Assembly: GCA_964017065.1 (NCBI GenBank)
Contig: OZ024783.1
Span: 900,893-964,892, forward strand
DNA: 64,000 nt
Direction of reading: 5' to 3'
Source: Haliclona indistincta
Lineage: Eukaryota; Porifera; Demospongiae; Haplosclerida; Chalinidae
Shown here: one piece after another, positions 12,093 through 22,906 of the stretch
Numbering within the stretch: the first letter of the stretch is position 1
How the letters are laid out: each line of letters begins with the position of its first letter
Position numbers and translations under genes: made by a program
Notes under the pieces: generated by a model
What the model was told of the DNA's origin: nothing
Database searches by the model: none
The model's input: the letters and a program-made list of their open reading frames with translations, nothing else

Positions 12093-12604
12093 AGGGAGAG
12101 AGAGGGAGGGAGAGAGGGAGGTTTGATGAATGCTTGGATGGATGGATGGATGGATGGATGAGAGTATCATGCCTCCTTGAGAGGAGTCACTTTTTACCTG
12201 GTCAAGGTTTGCCTCTTTGATAATTTCCAGTTGAAGGATGCGTATGTTGCATGTCAACACTCCTCAGTGCTATTGCTGGTCTGTCACTGTATGTGACAAT
12301 GCTACCATGACCACTCTTAATAGACGGATTAGACGCCCACACGCTTCGTGCATTGGGACGTCTATAAATTGGTTCACGGCGTTCTCCTGTAGTTACCTCG
12401 ATTCATCGTCTAACCTACATATGACCACAAGAGGCTATGAGTGAATGAGTGAGTGTGTGTGTGACTCACCTAGCTTCAGTCATCTCTATTCCATGATGAT
12501 AGTATCACTGTCTGTACACAATATTGACTCACAGTACTAGCAGTGACACACTCACATCACTCACCTTCTATCAGGTGTGCTCGAGCAGCAGTGGAGAAAT
12601 CAAG
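11154..12604 (-). pseudogene. AGBL2/3-like cytosolic carboxypeptidase, deleted copy A
   Basis: Cytosolic carboxypeptidases of the M14 family trim glutamates from tubulin. The exon at 11757-11588 encodes [12 protein letters not shown]...[15 protein letters not shown], the substrate-binding block of CCP2/CCP3. The next, from 11531, encodes REVVLFCDLHGHS, which holds a zinc-ligand His. The upstream exon with the HPGE zinc-binding motif is not found. After the CDLHGHS exon the rest of the catalytic domain is missing, and a terminal exon (from about 11,400, then 11,199-11,154) with a Ser-rich stretch and GIKPPNEE follows directly. Small possible exons further upstream (for example 12,604-12,572) also occur in copy B. 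Loss of both ends of the catalytic domain makes this a pseudogene. It stands head-to-head with the ANK-Roc-COR-Death gene. Confidence 0.75.
11761..12120. repeat. (GA)n/(GGGA)n microsatellite abutting a splice acceptor
   Basis: About 360 bp of GA and GGGA repeats. On the AGBL strand this is a CT tract ending in CCAG exactly at the 3' splice site of the exon that starts at 11757. Confidence 0.95.
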
Positions 12605-12835
12605 CTGAGAGAAGCAAGTCAGTAGTATTGCAGTGGTAGTAACAGGCAAGGTCCTAACGAAGTGATCACTATACTGTTCTTCGAGCTGAACCATCACTAG
12701 ATGGCTCGCTTCTTTTTTGGCGGCATGGCTGGTAAGCATCACGTGATTTAATTTAATTTTGCTGCTGTGGGAGTGGGAAATTCGAAACCACTGAAAAGCC
12801 GACAAAAGCATTCTCTCAAAGCCACACGCAGAGCA
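12605..12835. promoter_or_regulatory. Head-to-head spacer between AGBL pseudogene and ANK gene 1
   Basis: About 230 bp separate the AGBL-side exons from the conserved ATG of the ANK-Roc-COR-Death gene. Part of it, including GGCGGCATGGC and CATCACGTGATTTAATTT, recurs upstream of gene 3, where it is split by an inserted element. This copy therefore shows the uninterrupted site. An E-box-like CACGTG lies at about 12,740. Promoter function is inferred. Confidence 0.4.
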
Positions 12836-15800
12836 ATGGCTGAAGGACGACGAGAAGAACAACACATCGCGTTTAAGAACGGGAACAAGCTTAAGGCGGA
12901 GCAGCTGCTACCCAGCATACCACGACCAGCTACCATCACGACAACGTTCAAGTCCACACTGTATCCTATTGAGTTATCATTGGTCTCTCTGCTCCACCTA
13001 GCTGCGTACTGGGGCTGGAGGAATGTCGTCACTTCGCTAGTATCAGTGTATAATTGTGCCGCCAACTGCAAGGACGAGAAGGGACACATTCCACTGCATT
13101 ATGCCGCCAGCAATGGACACCTCGAGGTGGTGAAATATTTCATAGTTGAACTACATTGTGACCCTATGGACAAGAACCAGTTTGGCCATACACCACTTCA
13201 CTATGCTTGTCGCTATGGTTACCACAACATTGCTCGGTATCTCATCAGAGAGGAACACTGTAACCCATCATGTGAGGACAATGATGGCGAGACATCACTT
13301 CACTGTGCTTGTCGCTATGGTCACCTCAACATTGCTCAGTATCTCATCAGAGAGGAACACTGTAACCCATCATGTGAGAACAAGTATGGCAAGACACCAC
13401 TTCACGATGCTTGTATTAATGGTCACCTCAACATTGCTCAGTATCTCATCAGAGAGGAACACTGTAATCCATCATGCGAGAACAAGTATGGCGAGACACC
13501 AATTCACTTTGCTTGTCGCTGTGATCATCTCAACATTGCTCAGTATCTCATCAGAGAGGAACACTGTAACCCATCATGTGAGAACAATGATGGCATGACA
13601 CCACTTCACTTTGCTTGTCGCTGTGATCATCTCAACATTGCTCAGTATCTCATCAGAGAGGAACACTGTAACCCATCATGTGAGAACAATGAAGGCTGGA
13701 CACCACTTCACTGGGCTTGTCTAAATGACCACACCCGCATTGTACAATATCTGTTATCAACTGGACGAGTGAATCCACTGACTGAGGACAAGTCTGGCCG
13801 CACTGCATTGTACTGGGCTAGTGGCAAGTATGATCTCATTAAACTATTTGAACCATTCGAAGAGTGCAGGACAACCTTCCCAGTGCACACGTTCACTAAA
13901 CTGATACTCACAGGAGACAGTGGAGCTGGTAAGACTACCATAACTGAACTCATCGTCTGCCTAGCTAGTTCTACAGCTGTAGAGTGTCTCGCTGATGTTC
14001 AACGCTACACAGCAGGGATCGTTCCACACCACATCCAGAGTGAGCAGCTGGGCAACTTTGTCGTGTATGACTTTGCTGGACAGCAAGAATACTACTCGAG
14101 TCATAACGCCGTCCTCGAGCAAGTGATGCGAAGGTCAGCAGCCATGTTTCTCTGTGTGGTAGACCTGAGTGAGAGCAAGGAGAAGATCTGTGAGTCGCTC
14201 CACTACTGGCTAAGCTTTATCGACAATGCCTGCAGCACAGCAGAGGGACGATCGCACGTGGTGATCATTGGTAGCCATGCCGACCAGGTCATGTCGTCGG
14301 TGGAGGAGAAGAGCTCGCTGCTGCAGACCATCATAGCTACCAGAAGAGTAAGGCGCCAGTTGTACGTAGAGTGCATTGCTATGGACTGTCGCAGAACCAA
14401 CACTGACGCTTCACGTCGTTTGATCGCCACACTCACCAACAGCCAGAAAGCTATCACTGCCAGTCAGCCCGTCATCCACTACTATTCTCATGTTGTCTAC
14501 GCATTCCTTCGTACCAAGCTGAACGTGGTAGGCTGTACACTACATGATCTTGTCTCTGCAATCGCTAAGGAAAACGATTCTTCTCTCCCTAGTGACCAGT
14601 CTGTCCTCACAGAGATCCTCACCACTCTCAGTGATAAAGGTCTCATCCTCTTTATACGCCATCATCAATCCAGCTGGATCGTAGTGAAGACAGAAGCCTT
14701 GTTAAACGAAATCAACGGGACACTGTTTGCCCCACGTCAATTCAAAGAGCATCGTGATCTTGCCAGCAACACTGGCATAGTACCTGTCTCTAACCTTCAC
14801 AAAGTGTTTCCCGACTACAAGTCAGACATGCTCGTCGGATTTCTCACTTCATTAGATTTCTGTCGACCAGTGGACTCATCAGTGCTGCAGTATACCAACC
14901 TCCAGACCACACCCTCTCACTCCACAGCTGATCTCCTCTTCTTCCCCGGTCTCGTTCAGTCAGAGCGACCAGACAGCCTCGTCCAGCAGCTAGGAGCACT
15001 AGAGTTTGGCTGGTGTCTGAGGTGTATGGATCCACACGAATTCTTGAGCTCTCGTTTTCTTCATCTTCTCTTACTTTCCGTTGCCTATGAATTTCCTCTA
15101 GCCAGTCGATTTAACCCTTACTCTTCCGTCAGTGGTCTCCAGCGCAAGTGTACAATATGGAGGAATGGCATCTTCTGGAGGGACGACAACAACACTTGTA
15201 CTGTGATAGAGCTCCTTGACAACAACCGATGTGTGATGGTGGCTATGTCGTACACCAGTACAGTAGAGTATGCCAAGCTCCGTGGTTCTCTTATAGCACT
15301 AATCCGTCGCCTCCTGCACAAGCATTCTCCAGCTCCAGAGGTGTGTGAGTTCCTCATCTCTCCCGATCTTGTCCGCCAGTACCCTATTGATACCTTCCCT
15401 GACACTGACCTGTTCGACATGTGTGACGTTGCTCGATCCATCCTACAATGCAAGCCAGTTATCCTCAGCTATGGAGATGGGCGTGGTCACTTCAAAACAC
15501 AGTCACTTCCCTTTGAGCCTTACCATCTCCTTGCTCCCTCTTATGTCTCTCAACTGTTCAATCCTAACATGGCTGACCAGCCAGTTCCTGGTCTTCTCCT
15601 CCAGGAGGTAAGGCAGCTCTGTCATGACACTAAGATCAAGCCACAAGTGTACAAGGAACTGAGAGAGCATCTGGACAAGCTGAGTCTATTCTCTGGCAGG
15701 GATCCTCTGGTGAGCAGTGTGGCTGTACTGTAGCATGTGATGGTAGTAATGTTTCTCTGGTGTGTACAGGAGGTGGCTGGCTTGAAGGAGCAGGACCTAC

Positions 15801-16160
15801 CAAGTGATCCACCCACAGCTGCTGGTAGCTCCAGTACCCTCAGTGAGTCACACATGTACACAAGTTGTGACAGTGGTACTCCTCTATACAGGTATTGCTG
15901 ATTTGGCTAGTGTGAAGAAGTTCGTAAAAAGCGTGGTTGACTGGCAGTCTCTTGGACTGGAGCTAGGTCTCTTGTATCCTACACTAAAGAGGATTAAAAA
16001 GGAGCAACATGGAGACATTAATGACTGCATTATGGAGATGCTTGTAGCATGGCTACAGCAACAAGATAATGTCAGAGAGAAAGGCGTCCCATCATGGTCT
16101 GTGCTGAGAAACGCTCTTAAAGAAGTAGGAGTAGCCACTAGCAGTGATCTCATCACATGA
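12836..16160 (+). CDS. ANK-Roc-COR-Death protein 1 (DAPK1-like, no kinase)
   Basis: The CDS joins 12836-15709, 15770-15842 and 15892-16160 and gives 1,071 residues. Order: N-terminal helical cap; about nine ankyrin repeats (about 45-335), six of them near-identical 34-residue units; a Roc GTPase with P-loop GDSGAGKT (about 360), DFAGQQ as switch II, and SHAD in the G4 position; a COR domain (about 590-900) with the LFFPGLV segment; a short linker; and a C-terminal Death domain. This is the order of DAPK1 without its kinase and calmodulin-binding region. It is probably a cytosolic GTPase scaffold that recruits Death-domain partners. I start at the ATG conserved in all three copies; an in-frame ATG at 12767 would add 23 residues. 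The two short introns (60 and 49 bp) are conserved in copy 3. Confidence 0.92.
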
Positions 16161-16440
16161 TGGTGAGTTAGAGCTGCTAGTGTACTGGACTGGTACTGTG
16201 TCAGTTGTCTCTCATACAGGACTAGGAGGAACTAGAGCTAGCAGTGATGCCAAAAATAAAATTTGGACTGGAAACTCATGGCTCCACTTCTATTAATAGT
16301 AACATGAACCAGATTTAAATTTTTATTTTGAAACTTGAATAAAACAGGATTTCAGCTATTATTGTCAAAAGTTAAAACATTCCTCTCTAGTAGTAACGGT
16401 TATGTAGTGGGCGTGGTTTGTGCTGAGAGTGTGGATGTGA
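16161..16440. other. Spacer between ANK gene 1 and block copy B
   Basis: The first part (to about 16,200) matches the sequence after gene 3 at 63,967-64,000. From about 16,255 it matches 11,050-11,200, marking the start of the second duplicated block. No gene is seen. Confidence 0.6.
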
Positions 16441-16692
16441 TTAATGTGAGCAGGACAGCATCAGCGAAGTAGTAGCCACACCTACAGGAGGAGTCACACA
16501 AATCACATGCTCTCTTATCACACCCTCACCTTCTTCGTTGGGTGGTTTAATCCCGTATCGTGAAGCTGTTCTACTGGACACTACACGGCAAGGAGTGGCT
16601 GATGGTGAACTACTGCTCTCCATCAGGTCTTCTCTACTGCTTGCTGTAGGTCCAGTGTCTCCTTGATCTCCTTGTATCGGATAATTTTGCTA

Positions 16693-18518
16693 AGTAAAAG
16701 TAAATAGAGAATAAAGTAGATGTGTAATGTCTGTACAGTGACTCACATAACTGGACTTCATTGCTGTGTAATAGTTCATCTCTGTTCAGTGATGGCTCTG
16801 TCCGCAGTGCCTTGCGACCATTGTATGTGATAGTCAGAGAAGAGGTGGGACGACAGATAGGCTTAAGAGGGGCGGGGTCACCTGTGGGTGTGGTCAAGTC
16901 ACTATTGTAAGAGGTGCGGACGTTGTGAAGAGCGTCTCGATTGGTTGACGTCAGTTTGTTAGTGAGTGAGGGACAGGGATGGAATGATTGAGAGGGAACG
17001 ACAGGTGAGAGAGGGAGAGAGACTCGGGAGAGGAGAGGAGCAATGAGAGGATGGAGAAGACTTGGTTGGAGTAGGGAAATCAGGAGGAGAGATGGATCGA
17101 GGGGTTACACAGCGAGTGAGCTGAGGTCACGTGATAAAGAACCAGACGATGGAGAGTCGAGGAATAAGTGAGATGATCGTTGCTGTAGTCGGCGCCGCAA
17201 GTGAGTGTGTCTATCTTCCTCAAGTTGCTGACTACCAGTGTGTTCGACCTGTTTACCATCTTGCTCAACTTGTTGACGATCTTGTACAGTTTGTTTATCT
17301 TCTTGTAGTCTTTGTTTACTATCTCGTTCTTGGTATTGTTGTGCTGTCCATCAAACCTGACGTACTCTAGTGCAGTGTGTTGAGGTGAAGGATCCTTCTT
17401 TGTAGAGGTTGGTAGTTGCTGTCGACTGGATGACTGCTGCTGCTGCATGATGTAGGGACGAAGCTGCTTGAAGAGATGAGACAAGCTGACTAGATTATGG
17501 GTACTACTGCGAGACTGACTCCCCTGCAGCAGACCTGCTGTCCGTGAGTTAGTGGGGACGATATCTAGAGTGGGAGAAGAAAGATAAAGCTTCTCACAAA
17601 ATATAATATTTCTGATTTAGACATTGATAAAAGATGACTTTGAATTATACATGTGAGTTGATCAAGTAAGAATACTTCACATGTAACATGTGTCAGTCTG
17701 TCAGCAGCTATAATGAAGCACCATGATCACTCTATAGAATGGATGGTCGCCATTGTCACACTGCTCGTGTGTACTGTAGTGAATATGATAATATATCTCG
17801 TTCTATCGTCTATTGTAACTTATCGATTCATTCGTCTCTTTGCTAGTAACCATTACCAATCCATGAGGTACAGCATCATCTGATCATGTACATTGTGACA
17901 TGCTAATGTCAGTGTCAGCTGTATTGAGATAGTTTGTATTGTTTACTCATCAATCATGTGACAATCATGTGACAAGTTGAGCTGACGAGTCGTTCCTCTC
18001 TTCGTTTATGTGACCGCTCTCAATGCTCATCCAATTCTCATTGGTGTGAATTAGCAGGTATGTGGATTGAATGTACATTAAAACACATCTCCATGTGAAC
18101 AGGTCTTAAGGATCATTATAAGATGATGTCATCAGTAGTTGACAAGTGGACTATCAGAGTTTGAAGGTGTTGATAAAATAAATGTTCTTTTCTAGATAAT
18201 GACCACCAAATGTCCCTATTCATGACATGCCCCTGACATGCCCTCATAATAATATTTCTCCCCTCCCCTCCCTCTCTCTCTCCCTGTACAGTACCTTGTT
18301 CCTGATGTTGTGGTGCTAGGTCTTGTAGATGAGACACCATGTACTGTGAGGTGAAGGGACCAACACCTGCTCCACCTGATGATAGAGGAGGGATAGAGGA
18401 TGCTGGAGGAGAGAGGAACGAGATGAAGACAGCTTAGACTGAGACACTGGTAGGATAGTCATGGGACCATCCATGAGGTTGAATGAGCCGAGAGATCCAC
18501 ATGAACCAAGACGATGAT

Positions 18519-18612
<94 letters not shown>

Positions 18613-19075
18613 GTGACTGTCGTGACATGGATGTGAGGCAACACTAAATGCTCATTGCTGACAAACATGTCAGTGAGAGAGTAATGATGTCTGCTCTTAT
18701 GGGTTGAGCAGTCAACCAGTTGGTAATGTCAGTACTACTCGTACATTTTAAACTGACCTCTGTTTGATTCCAAAGCAAAAGTGCTGCCATCAAATGTTTG
18801 AGTCTGTGAATGAAAAGAAAATGATGGTGATGAAGAGATTCTGTTTGAGTGTGAGCTCACATGCATTGGATAGTGCAGAGAAGAGTCACTGCAACGCTGT
18901 ACCATGAGAGAGAATGAAGTTGTAGGATGTGAGCAGTATAGATGCTTGCTAACCTGTGATATCACTCTTGCACTCTCTCTCTAGTGTGTGTTGGGATACC
19001 ACCAGTGATAGATGTAGATGATAGAGAGGCGGGGAGAGTGGGAGGGGCTGTAACCATGGTAACTACTTCAGGTAA
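16693..19075. repeat. Segmental duplication, copy 1 of 2
   Basis: About 2.38 kb that recurs at 32,073-34,445 in the same orientation with only scattered substitutions and small indels. It covers the coiled-coil part of the minus-strand gene. Confidence 0.9.
18519..18608. repeat. (GA)n microsatellite
   Basis: About 90 bp of pure GA repeat within an intron of the minus-strand gene; the duplicate at 33,916-33,978 is shorter. Confidence 0.97.
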
Positions 19076-19266
19076 CACCTACACAATGACAATTACAGGT
19101 GTGTATGGAATAATTACCAAGCTTACCTGGTCGGTTTGTTCACAGTCGATGGTTCAGTTGTCACTGACTGAGGAGGTACATGGATAGGAGGAGGAGGTAG
19201 AGAGGGAGCCCCTGAGATAATAAGAGATGATGAAAGGGGAGGCATGGATTATCTATAGTAGCTCAG

Positions 19267-19398
19267 CATTCACTTACTCACTCACTCACTCACTCACTCA
19301 CTCTCCCACTCACTCACTCACTCACTCACTCACTCACTCACTCACTCACTCACTCACTCACTCACTCACTCACTCACTCACTCACTCACTCACTCACT
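19267..19398. repeat. (ACTC)n array that replaced an AGBL exon
   Basis: About 130 bp of ACTC repeat. On the gene strand it follows directly after CTTCAG and GTTGGCA, the acceptor and first 7 bases of the zinc-ligand exon intact in copy A at 11,531. Confidence 0.93.
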
Positions 19399-19635
19399 GC
19401 CAACCTGAAGAAAATAGCAAAAATCCATCACATCGTGACAATACTCGTTTTGGTTCTTCTTCACTTTTTGACTAGTTGCTTGGTGTGCCAGACTGTAGGA
19501 TAGGCCTCTTTGATCTTGGTACGATAGTTTCTGTTCAGGTCTCTCCCAGCTAGTGAGCAGCGATAGTTACCAACAATGACACCATCAGGATTTAACATAG
19601 GGACCACCTTGAAGACAATTACATCACAAAGCAAC

Positions 19636-19637
<2 letters not shown>

Positions 19638-19729
<92 letters not shown>
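19638..19729. repeat. (GA)n microsatellite abutting the AGBL copy B acceptor
   Basis: About 92 bp of GA repeat, again forming the pyrimidine tract of the acceptor for the exon starting at 19634, as in copy A. Confidence 0.95.
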
Positions 19730-19731
<2 letters not shown>

Positions 19732-20415
19732 GGAGGGAGAAGGTTTGATGGATGGATGGATGAGAGTATCATGCCTCCTTGAGAGGAGGCATGGACAGTT
19801 ACTTTTTTGCCTGGTCGAGTTTTGCCTCTTTAAAATTTCCAGTTGATGTTGCATGTGGCGTTCTAAATCCTGTAGTTACCTCGATTCATCGTCTAACCTA
19901 CATATGACCACAAGAGGCTATGAGTGAATGAGAGGGTGAGCTAGTGTGTGTGTGTGAGTGTGTGACTCACCTAGCTTCAGTCATCTCTATTCCATGATGA
20001 TAGTATCACTGTCTGTACACAATATTGACTCACAGTACTAGCAGTGACACACTCACATCACTCACCTTCTATCAGGTGTGCTCGAGCAGCAGTGGAGAAA
20101 TCAAGCTGAGAGAAGCAAGTCAGTAGTATTGCAGTGGTAGTAACAGGCTCTCTCTCTGAGCTAGCTGCTGTGAGTCTCCATAATAACCTAACCAGCACAG
20201 GAGGAGGGCAGTAGGTGAGTTAGGACACACACAGTCACGCTTCTCTACACTGATTGATGAGGGTACTAACGATATGATCGCTACTGTTCTTCTGTAAAGA
20301 GCATCACTCACTATCACGCACTAGAAGGAGAGGCCTTGCACGTGACGTCACAACACGTCATTAACCGGAAGCCGCCATCTTTGGGGGAAGCCGCGCAGGC
20401 GCAAGAGTGTTAACT

Positions 20416-22821
20416 ATGGTTAAAAGCTGTTCCGTAGTTCACTGTACAAATCGTCAAGGCCGCGATGAAGGGGTCTCCTTTCACAGTATTCCAGCGATTA
20501 TAGAGCACCAGGGAGAAAAAACTAAAGAGCTATCAGTGAGGAAACGCCAAGCGTGGCTCTCTGCGATCAACAGGAAGGATTGGATACCTTCGCAATCGTC
20601 TCGTGTATGCTCTGTGCACTTTTGTTCTGGTAAAGCTGCTGTAATAGAATCCATTTAAGCATGCATATCATCAAGAGTATATTATGAACAGAGAGTATCG
20701 AACGCCAATAGCCCCATACAAACACTGTCTGCGAAGTAACGTGACACGCACGTGAGAAAGTTTACGTGTTGTGACGTAGCGCATTTCAATGCAACTGCCA
20801 CGACGTCACTCAGTCAGCGATAACTGTTTCTCAATGCTGCATGCTTCGTGATGGCTAAAAGATCAGGTAGCTCACTCGACGGATCGCTCCCCGCTACCAA
20901 AAGAACGTCGCTTCATGACGATCTTGCCGCGTGTCCACCGCTAAGTCTGACAAGACTTGCAAAATATACCACGATCTTTATAAAGACGAAGGTGGGTCTC
21001 TTTGGAGACAACGTCGATAACAGCTGTCGAAATGGTGGTTGTATCAGCCGCTAACTTTCCTAGCATCACGATCAATGCATCTCTCTCGTCTTTTTTGAGC
21101 AGTTTACTAGGCTTCTTTTTCTTCTTTGCGGGAGGAATAACGTCTCCATCGTCTGTGCTTAGTTCTACTTCTGCACCAATCTGAGTTTCTTCCTCAAGCA
21201 TGCCTTCTTCATAATCTAGGACTAGGTCCATGATGATCGCCAGCCGTATCCACGCGTACAAGAGGCGTGCCTACTGCATGCCTTACTTAGCTATGCGTCA
21301 CAACTAGGCGGGCCGTTGTCCGTTTGCGTCATTGTCGCACGTGCGTGTCACGTTACTTCGCAGACAGTGTTTGTATGGGGCAATACGGCGTTCGATACTC
21401 TCTTCGTATTATGTACTCTTGATATCATGTATGAATTATTTTTTGTATAGGAAAGCCAGCTCAGTTGTATGACTGCAACAATCCTGACTGGGTACCTAGT
21501 TTGAAGTTGGGCTATGAGCGGAGCCAAGCCCCAGATCAGGAACGTTACACTAGACTGCAGGTACGAAACAAAAGGAGAAAAGTCAGCACAGTGGATTGCA
21601 CTACTACCGTAGAAGATGAAGACACAGAGACAGGCATTGCCTGTCAGACTGATACAGTAGATTCGATTGACGTTGCTTGTCAAACAGATGTTGATGCTTT
21701 TGAATTAGCCAGAATGCATGCAGAGTTACAGCAACTGAGAGAAGACAATCAGTGCCTACGAACCGAAACATCAAAGGCCAAGCAGCAAGTTGAAAGAGCA
21801 TCTTTTAGTGTCGAATCGCTAAAGAACGATGAGCAGAAACTCAAGTTTTACACTGGTAAATCTTAATTGTTATAATAATAAATTATTTTATTATTTTTGT
21901 TATTTTTTTCTCACATAACAGGAATACCAGAGTGGTGTGTCTTCACTGCTCTCTTCAACCTGATCGTGCCAGCACTTAATGAAAGTCGTAAACTATCAAA
22001 GATGTCCATGCTATTAATGTTCTTCCTAAAGATCCGCCTTAATTTGTTCGATGAAGACATAGCATATCGATTTGGAGTTCATCCATCTACTGTTTCAAGA
22101 AATTTTCATCGAGTATTGGATGTTGCTTTTGCCAAGACAGCCCATTTGATAAAGTGGCCTGATAGAGAGACCCTGCGTCTTACAATGCCTATGTCATTTC
22201 GCAAATTTTTTAAACGGTGTTGTGTTATTATAGATTGTACTGAGATCTTTATAGAGCGTCCATCCGACTTGCTTGCTCGTGCTCAAGTTTGGAGCAACTA
22301 CAAGCACCACTCAACTGTCAAATTTTTGATCGGAATAACACCACAAGGCACAATATCATATAATATCGAATTGCGTTGGTGGACGGATGTCTGATAAAGA
22401 AATAGTTGAGCAGTCATCTCTCCTAAAACATCTTCTTCCTGGTAAGTAGTTTAAACATGCATGCATAGTGCTAAACAACTCTTGTTTTATGTGTATAGGA
22501 GACATCATCTTAGCTGACAGGGGATTCACTTGTGATGAATATGCTAGAATGGCAATGGCTGAAATAAAAACACCACCATTTACCAAAGGCAAGAAGCAAC
22601 TACAAAGAGTTGAAGTTGATTGGAGTAGAGAGTTATCAATGGTACGAATTCATGTCGAACGTGTCATTGGAGTGCTGAAGCAAAAGTATACTATCCTTCA
22701 AAGTATTCTCCCTATTGCTTTAATACCAGACAGTAAAGACAATCTAGCTACTGTTGATAAGATGGTCAAGGTCTGTTGTGCATTTGTAAACCTCTGTCCG
22801 TCTGTTGTTACACAAGAATAG
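20416..22821 (+). pseudogene. THAP-domain DDE_Tnp_4 transposase (one frameshift)
   Basis: Four exons: 20416-20629, 21451-21855, 21922-22441 and 22499-22821, all with GT-AG borders. Exon 1 encodes a THAP DNA-binding zinc finger (C-x4-C near the start, then W, then CSVHF). Exon 2 encodes a region with two CQTD motifs and a coiled coil. Exons 3-4 encode the transposase core with acidic residues in VIIDCTE, ILADRGF and HVERVIG, so the DDE triad is complete. Exon 3 has one base too many near 22,360, which breaks the frame between the GITPQG and VGGRMSDK segments. Everything else is in phase, so the copy died recently or the extra base is a sequence error. The function would be excision and integration of this element. 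Confidence 0.85.
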
Positions 22822-22906
22822 TATATGCTCAACTTCTTTATTTACAATGACTATTATACAATCATGCATTATTATAGTTAATATTCATTAACTTTATTGA
22901 TGAAAA

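Larger units (their letters stand above)
16441..20105 (-). pseudogene. AGBL2/3-like gene, copy B, with coiled-coil Ser/Pro-rich tail
   Basis: The exon at 19634-19465 encodes the same carboxypeptidase block as copy A (NPDGV...DLNRNY). The next exon keeps only its first 7 bases (GTTGGCA) before running into a TGAG microsatellite, so the CDLHGHS zinc-ligand exon is lost. Downstream on the gene strand are exons for a Ser-rich segment (18,965-18,735), a Gln/Glu/Arg coiled coil and Ser/Pro-rich tract (about 17,370-16,900), an ITYNGRKALRTEPSL segment (16,850-16,745), and a terminal part with GIKPPNEE ending at 16441. Compared with the copy at 32,073-34,445 it has two 8-bp deletions, near 17,120 and 16,775, each shifting the frame. 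That the coiled-coil exons and the carboxypeptidase belong to one gene is inferred from their order in this copy and the shared tail in copy A. Confidence 0.6.

Noticed and set aside
11699..12260. Arg-Glu or Leu-Ser repeat proteins
   Set aside because: Products of GA/CT microsatellites; no domain, no conserved start.
13146..13598. Second reading frame through the ankyrin repeats
   Set aside because: A 102-bp unit is open in an alternative frame, so a shadow protein appears in all three ANK genes. It has no start of its own and no splice logic.
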